Origin: CAWBCI01 sp963787195
GTDB taxonomy: Bacteria; Bacteroidota; Bacteroidia; Bacteroidales; JAGOPY01
DNA: 64,000 nucleotides
Assembly (NCBI GenBank): GCA_963787195.1
Contig: CAWBCI010000003.1
Coordinates: 62,001-126,000 of the forward strand
Reading direction: 5' to 3'
The notes beneath the pieces are model-generated. The model was given only the letters and a program-made list of their open reading frames with translations, had not been told where the DNA came from and did not search any database. Positions 9,466-17,934 of the stretch are shown one piece after another; the stretch's first letter is position 1, and the number at the start of each line of letters is the position of its first letter. Position numbers and translations under genes: made by a program.

Positions 9466-10701
9466 ATGCTTCCGATAAAAATGGACCAGAGAATTAAGAA
9501 AGTGCTTGTATTAGGTTCCGGAGCCCTGAAAATAGGGGAAGCCGGGGAGTTTGACTATTCAGGAACCCAGGCCCTGAAAGCCCTGAGGGAAGAAGGCATC
9601 CTGACTGTACTGATAAATCCGAATATAGCCACAGTCCAGACTTCGGAAGGCATGGCCGATAGCATTTACTTTTTACCTGTAAGCCCTTTCTTTGTTGAAA
9701 AGGTTATACAAAAAGAAAAACCGGACGGTGTATTTCTGGCTTTTGGTGGGCAAACCGCGCTGAATTGCGGCATACAGCTTTTTAAGGAAGGTGTTTTTGA
9801 AAAATATAATGTGAATGTTTTGGGAACACCAATACAGGCAATCATTGATACGGAAGACAGGGAGATCTTTGCCGGGAAACTCCGGGAAATCGATGTTAAA
9901 ACCCCTCGCAGCCATGCAGTGACAAAGCAGGAAGATGCAGTAAAGGCAGCGAATGACATGGGCTATCCGGTGATAGTCCGTTCGGCTTATGCCCTGGGTG
10001 GATTGGGCAGCGGATTTTGTTCGGATGAACAGGAAATCCTTGCCCTCACTGAAAAATCCTTTTCCTATTCCAGCCAGGTCCTGGTTGAGGAATCCCTGAA
10101 AGGCTGGAAAGAAGTGGAATACGAGGTGGTGCGCGATAAATACGACAATTGCATCACCGTCTGCAATATGGAAAACTTCGACCCGCTTGGCATACACACG
10201 GGCGAAAGCATAGTGGTGGCCCCTTCGCAGACCCTTACCAACCGGGAATATCATAAACTCAGGGCGCTTTCCATTAGTATAGTCAGGCATGTCGGGATAA
10301 TTGGCGAGTGTAATGTACAATTTGCGCTTGACCCAAATTCGGAAGATTACCGTGTCATTGAAGTGAATGCAAGGCTCAGCCGTTCAAGTGCCCTGGCATC
10401 CAAAGCGACAGGCTATCCGCTTGCTTTCGTGGCGGCCAAATTAGCCCTGGGATATGGCTTGTTTGAACTCCGGAATTCGGTTACCCGGGATACCTCGGCC
10501 TTTTTCGAGCCCGCCCTGGATTATATAGTGGTGAAAATCCCCCGCTGGGACCTGAACAAATTCCATGGCGTAAGCAGGGAGATAGGCAGCAGCATGAAAA
10601 GCGTCGGGGAAGTCATGGCCATAGGCAGGACTTTCGAAGAAGCCATACAGAAAGGCCTGCGGATGATAGGCCAGGGTATGCATGGTTTCGTCGGGAAATA
10701 A
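9466..10701 (+). CDS. carB: Carbamoyl phosphate synthase large subunit, fragment 1 (carboxyphosphate domain)
   Basis: This fragment of 411 residues holds the N-terminal ATP-grasp half of CarB, which makes carboxyphosphate. The signatures are VLVLGSGALKIGEAGEFDYSG, the ATP-grasp segment VIVRSAYALGGLGSGF and VIEVNARLSRSSALASKATG. It may start at the ATG at 9466 or 9481. Translation stops at GGGAAATAA (10693-10701). The CarB sequence resumes in the next forward frame (GNKDIED, about 10696 on), so relative to an intact gene one base is surplus. The break is at the boundary with the oligomerisation domain. With two surplus bases removed, 9466-12701 encodes 1077 residues, a normal CarB length. Either the assembly has an error or the gene really is split. 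Confidence 0.9.
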   Translation: MLPIKMDQRIKKVLVLGSGALKIGEAGEFDYSGTQALKALREEGILTVLINPNIATVQTSEGMADSIYFLPVSPFFVEKVIQKEKPDGVFLAFGGQTALNCGIQLFKEGVFEKYNVNVLGTPIQAIIDTEDREIFAGKLREIDVKTPRSHAVTKQEDAVKAANDMGYPVIVRSAYALGGLGSGFCSDEQEILALTEKSFSYSSQVLVEESLKGWKEVEYEVVRDKYDNCITVCNMENFDPLGIHTGESIVVAPSQTLTNREYHKLRALSISIVRHVGIIGECNVQFALDPNSEDYRVIEVNARLSRSSALASKATGYPLAFVAAKLALGYGLFELRNSVTRDTSAFFEPALDYIVVKIPRWDLNKFHGVSREIGSSMKSVGEVMAIGRTFEEAIQKGLRMIGQGMHGFVGK

Positions 10702-12475
10702 GGATATTGAAGATATCATCATCGAAAAAGAACTTTCGGTACCTACCGACATGCGGATATTTGTGATAGCCATGGCGCTTTACAAGGGCTATAGTACCGA
10801 TCAGATCTTTGAGCTAACCAGAATAGACCGCTGGTTTCTCGAAAAACTCAAAAGAATATTTGACCTTCGGACAGAACTTACTTCTTATAATAATTTGAAG
10901 GATCTTCCTGATCATTTATTCAGGGAAGCTAAAAAGGCCGGCTTTTCCGATTTTCAGCTCGCCCGCTTTGTGATCAAGAGCGACAATGAGCATATCACGG
11001 AGGATATGAATGCGGTGAGGTCCCATCGCAAGAAACGAAATATCCTTCCCTCGGTTAAACAGATAGATACCATGGCAGCGGAATACCCAGCCATGACCAA
11101 TTATCTTTATCTCACTTATAACGGCCGGGAACATGATATTGACTTTAAAGAGGGAGATAATTCAGTGGTGGTGCTGGGCTCGGGAGCATATCGCATCGGG
11201 AGCAGCGTGGAATTTGACTGGTGCGGGGTGAATGCCCTGAATACGATCAAAAAGGAAAATTACCGTTCGGTGATGATCAATTACAATCCGGAAACTGTCA
11301 GCACCGACTATGACCTTTGCGACCGCCTCTATTTCGAGGAACTGACCTATGAAAGGGTGATGGACATCATGGATCTGGAAATGCCGCATGGCGTGATCGT
11401 TTCCACCGGTGGTCAGATCCCCAACAACCTGGCCATGCGCCTGCACGAAGTTAATGTGAACATCCTGGGCACTTCAGCGCTATCCATTGACCGGGCGGAA
11501 AACCGCCATAAATTTTCATCTATGCTGGACGAACTGGAGATAGACCAGCCCAGGTGGAAGGAACTTTCCAGCCTGGAAGAAGTCGGTGATTTTGTTGATG
11601 AAGTAGGCTTTCCCGTCCTGATAAGGCCTTCTTACGTACTCTCAGGTGCAGCCATGAACGTGGTATCCAACAAGAATGAACTGGAACATTTCCTCACCCT
11701 TGCGGCGGAAGTCTCAAAACAATATCCAGTGGTGGTTTCGGAATTTATTGAAGAAGCCAAGGAAATTGAAATGGATGCAGTGGCGAAGAACGGAGAAATT
11801 ATTTGTTACGCCATTTCAGAACATGTAGAATTCGCAGGGGTGCATTCGGGCGATGCCACTATACTTTTTCCACCGCAGAAAATCTATGTGGAGACCGTCC
11901 GGAGGATCAAGAAGATTTCCCGGCAGATCGCCCAGGGCTTGGATATTTCCGGGCCTTTCAACATACAATTCCTGGCCCGCGATAATGAAGTAAAGGTGAT
12001 AGAATGTAACCTGAGGGCTTCCCGTAGTTTTCCATTTATTTCGAAAGTACTGAAGACCAATTTCATTGAAATAGCCACGAAGATCATGCTGGGCAGGGAA
12101 GTTACAAAACCGGAAAAAACCCTGTTCGATCTGGATTATGTCGGTGTGAAGGCTTCGCAGTTTTCATTTTCCAGACTGCAAAAAGCCGACCCGGTGCTGG
12201 GCGTGGATATGGTCTCGACCGGGGAAGTCGGTTGTATCGGAGAGAACTATTATGAAGCCATTCTGAAAGCCATGCTTTCGGTAGGATATTCCATCCCGAA
12301 AAAAGGGTGTTTTGCTCTCCAGCGGGCCAACGCGATCGAAGATAGAGTTGCTGATCAGTTCCCGGATGCTTACCGAAAAAGGGATACCAATCTATGCTAC
12401 CGGCGGAACCCACGATTTCCTCCTGAAGAACGGAATAGAATCGACTATGCTGCACTGGCCGGATGTGAGCAATAA
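10682..12475 (+). CDS. carB: Carbamoyl phosphate synthase large subunit, fragment 2 (oligomerisation and carbamoyl phosphate domains)
   Basis: This is the second CarB frame. Authentic CarB sequence runs from about 10696 (SGNKDIEDIIIEKEL, PTDMRIFVIAMALYKGYS) to about 12305 (GYSIPKKG). It covers the oligomerisation domain and the second ATP-grasp domain that phosphorylates carbamate (VVVLGSGAYRIGSSVEFDWCG, NNLAMRLHEVNV, PVLIRPSYVLSG, VIECNLRASRSFPF). The last ~55 codons, after the A6 run at 12299-12304, are out of frame and not CarB-like. An ATG at 10682 lies within fragment 1, overlapping it by 20 bases, so independent initiation is formally possible, but I see no strong ribosome-binding site. 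Confidence 0.88.
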   Translation: MVSSGNKDIEDIIIEKELSVPTDMRIFVIAMALYKGYSTDQIFELTRIDRWFLEKLKRIFDLRTELTSYNNLKDLPDHLFREAKKAGFSDFQLARFVIKSDNEHITEDMNAVRSHRKKRNILPSVKQIDTMAAEYPAMTNYLYLTYNGREHDIDFKEGDNSVVVLGSGAYRIGSSVEFDWCGVNALNTIKKENYRSVMINYNPETVSTDYDLCDRLYFEELTYERVMDIMDLEMPHGVIVSTGGQIPNNLAMRLHEVNVNILGTSALSIDRAENRHKFSSMLDELEIDQPRWKELSSLEEVGDFVDEVGFPVLIRPSYVLSGAAMNVVSNKNELEHFLTLAAEVSKQYPVVVSEFIEEAKEIEMDAVAKNGEIICYAISEHVEFAGVHSGDATILFPPQKIYVETVRRIKKISRQIAQGLDISGPFNIQFLARDNEVKVIECNLRASRSFPFISKVLKTNFIEIATKIMLGREVTKPEKTLFDLDYVGVKASQFSFSRLQKADPVLGVDMVSTGEVGCIGENYYEAILKAMLSVGYSIPKKGCFALQRANAIEDRVADQFPDAYRKRDTNLCYRRNPRFPPEERNRIDYAALAGCEQ

Positions 12476-12701
12476 GCCCAATACCCTGGATTACCTTAGG
12501 GAGAAGAAGATAGACCTGGTCATCAATATCCCCAAAAACCTTGACAAGGCCGAGCTCGACAACGACTACCGTATCCGCCGGAGCGCCGTTGATTTCAACA
12601 TCCCCATCATTACCAATGCCCGGCTTGCGAGTGCATTTATCTATGCCTTCTGCAGCACGGATATAGATGAGATGGCGGTGATGAGCTGGGGAGAGTATTA
12701 G
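12312..12701 (+). CDS. carB: Carbamoyl phosphate synthase large subunit, fragment 3 (MGS-like allosteric domain)
   Basis: This third CarB frame encodes the C-terminal MGS-like regulatory domain (LLSSGPTRSKIELL, IYATGGTHDFL, LVINIPKNLDKAELDNDYRIRR, FNIPIITNARLASAF). The frame opens only at 12285, has no ATG before residue 18, and would need TTG (12312) or ATT to start. CarB similarity passes straight from fragment 2 (PKKG) into this frame (KGVLLSSG) across CCGAAAAAAGGG; five A residues would restore one frame. The break is exactly at the boundary of the MGS domain. A CAGTCNN heptamer array begins at the base after the stop. Confidence 0.86.
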   Translation: MLSSGPTRSKIELLISSRMLTEKGIPIYATGGTHDFLLKNGIESTMLHWPDVSNKPNTLDYLREKKIDLVINIPKNLDKAELDNDYRIRRSAVDFNIPIITNARLASAFIYAFCSTDIDEMAVMSWGEY

Positions 12702-12771
12702 CAGTCGTCAGTCTTCAGTCTTCAGTCGTCAGTCGTCAGTCGTCAGTCAGCAGTCAGCAGTCAGCAGTCTT
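12702..12771 (+). repeat. Heptanucleotide array CAGTCNN x10
   Basis: There are ten uninterrupted 7-bp units starting at the base after the carB stop codon. In order they end GT, TT, TT, GT, GT, GT, AG, AG, AG, TT after the constant CAGTC. The 7-bp phase is perfect while the last two positions vary in blocks, as expected from slippage of mutated units. Confidence 0.95.
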
Positions 12772-12840
12772 AATTTGTGGTTCTGATTAAAATCTTCATT
12801 TTTCTGTCGGCCTATTGAAGGACAGGACAATCTCAACCAG

Positions 12841-12886
12841 AGTGTAGAGTGTAGAGTGTAGGGGCGGGTCGCGACCCGACCCTACA
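12841..12886. repeat. AGTGTAG x3 array running into a GGGTCGCGACCC palindrome
   Basis: Three AGTGTAG heptamers (12841-12861) merge into an imperfect 32-nt inverted repeat (12855-12886). Its outer arms are GTGTAGGG/CCCTACAC and its centre is CGGGTCGCGACCCG (12865-12878). The same heptamer plus palindrome combination recurs at 16989-17019 and 29721-29770. Confidence 0.85.
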
Positions 12887-12938
12887 CAAATCATTGCTCA
12901 CAGAATCACTTTCATCTATCTAATATCCCTCTCTGCAT
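12883..12938 (+). repeat. 56-bp dispersed repeat, copy 1 (copy 2 at 29777-29832)
   Basis: The two 56-base copies differ at three positions by eye. Both begin TACACAAATCA and end CCCTCTCTGCAT. In both places the repeat follows directly on the AGTGTAG array and the CGCG-centred palindrome, so the whole composite unit is what is dispersed. Confidence 0.85.
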
Positions 12939-13105
12939 ATGCCTACCAGATCCCTCACATACGTTCGGGATGACAAAGCATTAAGAGACAGGAAGCGTGG
13001 ACGGAACGAAAAAAGTTGACTTTTTTCGTTCCGTCCACGCTTCTAATATATCGTTTCAAATACCGTCATTCCGAGCGCAGCGAGGAATCTGGTAGCGAGA
13101 TGCAG
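12933..13105. mobile_element. MITE-like element with ~41-bp inverted ends and a 52-nt perfect central hairpin
   Basis: The left end (12933-12974) is an imperfect reverse complement of the right end (13065-13105); the right end starts GTCATTCCGAGCGCAGCGAG and the shared core is GATCTGGTAG or AATCTGGTAG. Between them lies a perfect inverted repeat at 12992-13043: 25-bp arms beginning GAAGCGTGGACGGAACG with a 2-nt centre. No transposase is encoded. The structure fits a non-autonomous element or REP-type unit in the 731-bp gap between carB and the first CHU_C gene. No target-site duplication was identified. Confidence 0.6.
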
Positions 13106-13295
13106 CAAATGAACCAATCTCATGATAACAGAATTACGTAATACCCGGCACCATTAATTACTTTCCTTCACTGTTCACAATTAATTCATCATATTAACAA
13201 TGATCTTTTAGCTCATTGCTCTTAGATAATTCTTTAGTTAGATAAAAGTTTAAGTGATTCAGTTATAGGGTTTAACTTAATAACTCTTTACTTCG

Positions 13296-13330
13296 CCTTT
13301 GCCCTTTGAATTTTGAACTTTGCACTGAAT
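13296..13330 (+). repeat. Heptanucleotide array, TTTG-centred units x5
   Basis: Units are CCTTTGC, CCTTTGA, ATTTTGA, ACTTTGC and ACTGAAT. The 7-bp phase is constant and most units keep a TTTG or TTTTG core. The same family recurs at 21653-21694. The rest of 12772-13432 contains no recognisable gene. Confidence 0.8.
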
Positions 13331-13432
13331 GCGAAATGAATCCGATTCACGTCTCACGATTCACAAACAAAGCCCTTGCTATTTGAAATTTTCGTACTTT
13401 TAATTTCTAATGAATAATAATAAACCAATGCC

Positions 13433-16400
13433 ATGTCTGCCTTAAGATATCGATTATATACCAAGATTTTATTACTGGTTGTTATTGGATTATTTTATGG
13501 AAGTGCAAATGCCCAGCATGAAGCCGATAATTGGATATTTGGTTATTGGGCAGGATTGAATTTTACAAGCGGTGATCCGGCCCCTTTCTTTCCTAACCCG
13601 CCACCAGGAGGCTGGAATGGAACTATTATGAGTGACACTGCAGGCAATCTGCTCTTTTACTACGGAGTACATACTGTTTATAACCGGAATGATCAAGCGA
13701 TGCCCAACGGAACGGGATTGCTTCCCAATTATGGCGACATCCAAAGCGATATTGCTGTCCCTAAACCAGGAACTTCTGATCTATATTATGTAATCAGCGT
13801 GCCTCACCCGTCCCACCCTGACAGGATATATTATTCCATTGTCGATATGTCTCTAGCAAATGGTTTGGGCGATGTGACCGCTGAAAAAAATATTGCAGTG
13901 CAAGGAACAGAAAATGCGCAAAGCCAGTTGTGTGCGCTGAAAAATACATCCGGTGACGGCTACTGGCTGATTACACGATTTTACAATGATACGCGATACG
14001 CCTGCTTCAGGATTGATGCAAGCGGTTTTCATACGGATCCAGTATACAGTACACCGGCCCGTTACAGGGTATCAGGAACTGGTGGCGGAAATATAAAAGT
14101 ATCTCCTGACAAGAAATACCTTGTGGCTACTTATTGGACAAATAATACTAACTCTGAAAACAATTGCCTGGAAATTTGTTCTTTTAATGCAAAAACTGGC
14201 CAGATTGAGTATAAATATGGCATTGCCCGTATGTGGAATGAACCATCTTCATATTCCGATCCATCAGGTTGTGAATTTTCACCGGATTCAAAATATTTAT
14301 ATGTAAGTTATGTTAATATCAACACATGGTCGGGTGGGGCATTGTACCAGTATAATCTCCAGTATGTTAATGATTCAGCAGCATTTTACAATTCCGGGAT
14401 CCTTATTAAGGAAAATACCGGTTGGGAAATGCAACTTTCCAATGACGGTAGGATTTACACGGGTTGCCTTATTGATTCCTGTAGCCCGCCATTCAATTAT
14501 TATATGAGTGTGATCAGGAAACCTTGGGAATCAGGGCTTGCCTGTGATTTCGATACCCTGAGCCTGTTCCTTGGAGGTAGGCAGGCAGAACAGCGTCTTC
14601 CAAATATTATCCTTGACTACCTCTACCGTTTCGAATGGGAAGGCGACCAGTGCCAGGGTTCACCGATACATTTCATCCCGAATTTTAACCCCACCCCTGA
14701 CAGTGTCAAATGGAGGTTTGGCGAATTGGCCCCTCCATCCTATGATCTTTCACCTACCTATTCCTTCCAAAATCCCGGAACACATGAAGTGCAGGTGGAT
14801 ATCTGGTATCCCACCGGCCGCTTTGAGCATACCTCCCGTGAAATAGAAATATATCCCACACCTCATCCCAACCTGGGCCCCGATCAGTTGATCTGCGAAG
14901 GGGATAGTATTAGCCTGGATGCAAATTGCACCGCCGATCTTTTTGTATGGAACCCGGGAGGGCCCGGTGGTTCTCAGCTTACGGTCAGCGACAGCGGTAC
15001 CTACATTGTCTCGGCTTCATTTATCCAAACCGGCTGTGACGGCAAGGATACGATCCATATCAGTTTTTATCCCAAGGTAGAGATAGATATTTCAAATCTG
15101 GTCATAACCCCTAGCTCATGTCCCGGTTCAAACGGCTCCATTACCGGCCTCAATTTCCAGGGCAGCCCGCCCTTTACCTGCCTGTGGCAGGACCTGCTGG
15201 GAAATGTCTTCGGCACCGACCCCGACCTGTTCAACCTGCCTGCCGGGCAGTACCGGCTTACGGTAACCGATGCAAACGGCTGTTCGGCCTTGTCGGAGGT
15301 TTATACCATTACCGATGCCGGGGATATTCAGATCACTGATGTGCAAACCACCCAGCCCCATTGCGATCATAACGACGGGATTATTGAAGTCACGGCTACT
15401 TCACCCTCAGGAGTCTCCCCTGGAATATTCCATCGATTACGGAAGTAACTGGCAGAGCAGCAAATGTCTTTGACTATGGTTTCAGGAGGCACTTATTCTA
15501 TCCAGGCCCACGATATAAACGGTTGTATCGGTTCCTGGCCTGATAATCCTATTGACCTTATAGCCATTGCCGGCCCACAACTGAACGATACCCTGATCAC
15601 CGACCCGATAGATGGCCAGGCAAACGGAATTATTGAAATCCTGGCCACGGCCAATTCAGCCCATATATCTTATTCAATTGATAATGGTTCAAATTGGCAA
15701 AGCGATAATGGCTATTTCAGCGGCCTGCCGGCAGGAACCTATTTTTGCATTATCAAGGATGATTACGGCTGTACCTATGAATTTCAGGTAGAATTAGTGA
15801 ATATTATCCAGACCTGGCTCGATGCTATTGTCTCACCCGAAGACACTTGCATGGGAGTAGCCGTGAGCGTCCCGATGGAGGTCGATAATTTCACCGCTGT
15901 GGCTTCCTTCCGGCTGAAGCTGACATACAACGCGGCACAGCTGAACTGCGAAGGTTATTCCAACCTGCGTCCTGAACTGAGCGATGGCTTCCAGGCTGTG
16001 ATCTCCACCCCGGGGGAAATCACCCTGGACTGGAACGGCACCACGGGACTGAGCTTTACCGGCCAGACTGCTATCCTTGAACTGGTCTTTAGCCCCCTGC
16101 AAGCCGGTTCCTCCGATATCGACTGGTCAACCCAGGCGGCAGACAGCTATTTTAAGCGTATAGATGGCTCAGCTATCTCAGCCCAGTTCAGTCCCGGGGA
16201 GTGACTATTTATAAGCCCCCTGAGATCATCCTGAATGCAAACAAAACATTATGCGCAGGCCAGACCCTGAGCCTTATGGAAATTATCCTGTGGACCCAGC
16301 CGGAGCTCGCATCAGAATGGACTTTACCCGATGGCCAGGTACAGAATGACAGTCCTTTTATTTTCAATGTCCAGGCATCGGATGCCGGGGATTATACCCT

Positions 16401-16978
16401 GCAGGCCATAGATCAGACCGGTTGCAGCGACCAGAAGACCCTTCACCTGGAAGTCAGTCCCATCCCCATAGCCGATTTCCACGGCAGCGACACCCTGACT
16501 GTCCCTTCGGGCTACCTGCTGGATGCCGGCCAGGGTTATGCATCCTACAACTGGAATACCGGAGATAGCACACAAAGTATACAGATAGAAACCGAAGGCT
16601 GGTATAAGGTGGAGATGGAATCACAAGCCGGCTGCCTGGGAAGCGATTCGGTTTACATCCTGCTCCAGGCCGAACAGGAACCCGCAAAATACCTGTACAT
16701 CCCCAATGCCTTCACCCCAGACGGAGACGGGATGAACGACTACTTTGCCCCTGTTCCAACGACAGCGCAGATTTCAGAATTTCAGAATTCAGATTTACGA
16801 TCGCTGGGGAGCCTTATTCTTCGAAAGCAAAAACCTCAGTCCCGGCTGGGACGGCAACAAAGACCACAAAGCCGCACCGGCAGGGGTCTACGTCTACAAG
16901 ATCAACTATACAATTGAAAGTCCCGGCAGCGCTCCGGTAGCCCATGAGGAGGCGGGGACGGTAATGCTGGTGAGGTGA
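13433..16978 (+). pseudogene. Large secreted CHU_C (T9SS type B) protein, copy 1, with several frameshifts
   Basis: Reconstructed across frames the product is about 1180 residues: signal peptide, propeller-like N half (QHEADNWIFGYWAGLNFTSG), PKD/Ig-like domain (WYPTGRFEHTSREIEIYP, then LGPDQLICEGDSISLDANC), SprB-like repeat (PAGQYRLTVTDANGCS), cohesin-like domain (FRLKLTYNAAQLNCEGY) and a C-terminal CHU_C sorting domain (IPNAFTPDGDGMNDYF, PAGVYVYKINY). Open segments are 13433-15448, 15464-16204, 16201-16917 and 16745-16978. Compared with copy 2, this copy has a surplus base near 15413, two more near 15450-15475, a missing C near 16201 (GAGTGA against GAGCTGA) and a surplus T near 16783. It is a decayed gene or an error-prone assembly of a repeat. 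The 3' 2.4 kb is nearly identical to copy 2. Confidence 0.8.
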
Positions 16979-16990
16979 ATCTCACCAGAG
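14617..16990 (+). repeat. ~2.37-kb direct repeat, copy 1 (copy 2 at 19129-21510)
   Basis: From the ACCTCTACCG segment after 14617 to just past the stop codon, the sequence is repeated about 4.5 kb downstream with only scattered substitutions and single-base indels. The parts of the two genes upstream of the repeat are clearly homologous in protein but strongly diverged in DNA. The boundary is sharp. This indicates gene conversion or a partial duplication of the 3' ends. Confidence 0.88.
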
Positions 16991-17128
16991 TGTAGAGTGT
17001 TGGGTCGGGTCGCGACCCGCCCCACCGTAGAGGCCTTGCATGCAAGGCCTCTACCAGGATGAAATACCTTGCCGGCAACCGAGGGGTTAACCCCTCGGTT
17101 CCACCTTTCCACCCTTCCACCTTTATAA
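16967..17128. repeat. Palindrome cluster and repeats downstream of CHU_C copy 1
   Basis: Five elements are packed together. They are: a hairpin over the stop codon (CTGGTGAG at 16967 with CTCACCAG at 16981); AGTGTAG-type units at 16989-17001; the CGGGTCGCGACCCG palindrome at 17006-17019; a perfect 28-bp palindrome at 17027-17054 with half GTAGAGGCCTTGCA; and a perfect 24-bp palindrome at 17077-17100 with half AACCGAGGGGTT. Octamers of the CTTTCCAC type follow (17097-17128). This resembles a BIME-like cluster of REP units. Some could also act as terminators. Confidence 0.8.
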
Positions 17129-17476
17129 TATCTTTCCCCATATCATATATTACATTTCTCGATAATTCCGATTAATCCTTGTCAAGCCAAAATCCGGTCT
17201 TACTAATTCAAGCCAAGATGTTACCAAGCAAGGCATATCGTATTTCCATCGCATATCGAATATCGTGCTATCGTTATATCGCGCAATTTAATCCCCCCCC
17301 CCCCGCAAAACGGCTAATCCATTAAGTACTCATCCACCTTAGGGGCTGAAAGCCCCGAGAATTTATAATTGGAGAAGAGTCAAATTCTTCTGGCCTCTCC
17401 TTCTTATCATAGCCATCCAGTGAATTAATTTCCTTTTTTAAAAAGGATTATTTAGTACTTTTAAAATTCATAAGTT
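17129..17476. other. Gene-free AT-rich stretch with degenerate ATATCG repeats
   Basis: No gene is seen. Positions 17233-17282 contain a loose run of ATATCGT/ATATCGA-type units, the family that forms cleaner 7-bp arrays at 61234, 62859 and 63692. A run of twelve C residues stands at 17293-17304, and the promoter of the gene at 17477 presumably lies at the 3' end. Confidence 0.5.
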
Positions 17477-17884
17477 ATGAAAAATTTAATATTTATCACC
17501 GTAATTTTATTATTTGCCACAACTAATATGTTTGCACAAAATGAAACGGGTTATGTTAAAGTCAATTGGGATAATTCAAATGTCACAGGTTGTTGCCAAG
17601 ATGAACATATTCTTGTTTCATATGGAGTAGTTAGAATTCCAAGTTATGAAATGATTGCAAATGGATATGCAGTTGTTGATCCGACCGAATCGAATTATAC
17701 TTTTAGTTTTGAATTTACATGTTCAACTGAAAATGAAGCTTTCAGAGTATTTGCTGAAGTTGTAGATGGATGTCAATTACCATATGAAATAAAATGTGGA
17801 TATCAAAAGGATTCAGGAGAGGACACAAATTGCAGTGAATTAACTAATGGTAGTTTTGGAACTTATACAATCGTACTCGAATAA
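17477..17884 (+). CDS. Small secreted cysteine-containing protein, function unknown
   Basis: The protein has 135 residues with a clear signal peptide (LIFITVILLFATTNMFAQ). The mature part of about 115 residues is beta-rich, with Cys pairs (TGCCQDE, EFTCSTENE, DGCQLPYEIKCGY, DTNCSEL) that could form disulfides. I do not recognise the family. The gene is much more AT-rich than the 3' halves of the CHU_C genes on either side, and it sits between the two copies of the 2.37-kb repeat. It has its own strong terminator, so it is a separate transcription unit. Confidence 0.7.
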   Translation: MKNLIFITVILLFATTNMFAQNETGYVKVNWDNSNVTGCCQDEHILVSYGVVRIPSYEMIANGYAVVDPTESNYTFSFEFTCSTENEAFRVFAEVVDGCQLPYEIKCGYQKDSGEDTNCSELTNGSFGTYTIVLE

Positions 17885-17891
17885 ACACTTT

Positions 17892-17922
17892 AAGCCCGTC
17901 TTTTCCTAAAGACGGGCTTTTA
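17892..17922 (+). terminator. Intrinsic terminator after the small secreted protein gene
   Basis: A perfect 12-bp stem with arm AAGCCCGTCTTT and loop TCCT is followed by TTTAATATT. It starts 7 bases after the stop codon at 17884. Confidence 0.93.
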
Positions 17923-17934
17923 ATATTATTTCCT

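Noticed and set aside
10693..10703. Euplotes-like programmed +1 frameshift at AAATAA in carB
   Set aside because: The context looks tempting, but the second carB break and the six other surplus-base sites are not at stop codons and share no motif, so one programmed mechanism is unlikely.
12297..12311. Programmed -1 frameshift at the A6G run in carB
   Set aside because: A -1 shift leads into a frame that is not CarB-like; the homologous sequence needs +1, so a classic slippery -1 site does not explain it.
12702..12771. Possible CRISPR array
   Set aside because: Units are 7 bp with no spacers; no cas gene is present in the window. The same holds for the other heptamer arrays and for the 51-bp coding repeats at 47.9-49.8 kb.
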